Shown here in pieces: positions 63,651-64,000 of a DNA stretch of 64,000 nucleotides. The stretch lies in NCBI GenBank assembly GCA_030248195.1, contig JASAND010020935.1, positions 36,245 to 100,244 on the forward strand, written 5' to 3'. The stretch is from Trissonchulus latispiculum. Taxonomy: Eukaryota; Nematoda; Enoplea; Enoplida; Ironidae. The position numbers were made by a program, and so were the translations under genes. Numbering within the stretch: position 1 is the first letter of the stretch; each line of letters opens with the position of its first letter. The notes below the pieces were generated by a model. It was not told where the DNA came from and did no database searches. It was given only the letters and a program-made list of their open reading frames with translations.

Positions 63651-64000
63651 TTTTGCATTTTATTTTCGGTATTATTTAAGTATTATATATACGTATTAGT
63701 TATATGCATATCATATTTACTATATTTGTTCGTTCTTGTATTAAAAACGCGTACACACCAAAATTTTTCAGCTTATGAAGCAAAATTTGACTGGTTCCTT
63801 GCCAAGTTTTGTGCTACAGGAGGCCTTTCAAAAAATTATGCTCCTTCGGTGCACTGGTGTTTTCCTTCGTTCTATCAAGTCAAAACCAATAAATGCAAAT
63901 CATCGATGTAACTGCTCAATTTTTAATTTTGTCGATCTGATTTGGTGAAACTCCAAATATTGCTGTAAATAGGATGTTAAAATTTTACTTATCATGGGGG

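Overview
This window is from the nuclear genome of an animal, most likely a marine invertebrate; I cannot name the species. Genes are broken into short exons by long introns with GT/AG ends. The DNA is AT-rich and most of it is transposon debris: non-LTR and Penelope-like retroelements, fold-back (inverted-repeat) elements, short inverted-repeat elements (MITEs) and satellite arrays. Nothing bacterial (operons, ribosome binding sites, CRISPR) is visible, and I saw no tRNA or rRNA gene.

Two host genes can be reconstructed exon by exon, with reading phases agreeing at the splice junctions. (1) A plus-strand BABAM1/MERIT40 orthologue runs from a partial start at 4743 to a stop at 25392. It has six well-supported exons plus one weak candidate exon. 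(2) A minus-strand APLF orthologue runs from 60147 (second half of the FHA domain; the first half was not found) to a stop at 40134, over 13 exons. It carries the Ku-binding motif, two PBZ zinc fingers and the conserved APLF C-terminus. The two genes converge on a 14.7 kb repeat-filled intergenic region. Both families act in DNA double-strand-break repair: MERIT40 in the BRCA1-A and BRISC deubiquitinase complexes, APLF in Ku/XRCC4/PAR-linked end joining.

Layout. 1-4.7 kb: fold-back and G/C-tract repeats. 4.7-25.4 kb: BABAM1; its introns hold an interrupted LINE (7.27-10.54 kb), a fold-back element with iterated ends (11.36-12.76 kb), a 149-bp satellite joined to a fold-back (16.0-19.04 kb) and a MITE whose empty target site is also in the window (19.58-20.14 kb). 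25.4-40.1 kb: intergenic, with several inverted-repeat elements and a second satellite-plus-fold-back composite (36.4-38.9 kb). 40.1-60.1 kb: APLF; its introns hold an intact-looking Penelope-like element with an N-terminal GIY-YIG nuclease (45.55-42.79 kb), nested fold-backs (55.1-58.9 kb) and MITEs. 60.1-64 kb: more MITEs, one split by a 1.6 kb insertion.

The most unusual points are these. The APLF homologue has a large extra RGG/AT-hook/acidic block. Two loci share a composite element in the same order (leader, 150-bp satellite, fold-back). A group of MITE families shares a CCGG-type central hairpin and 5-bp target duplications.
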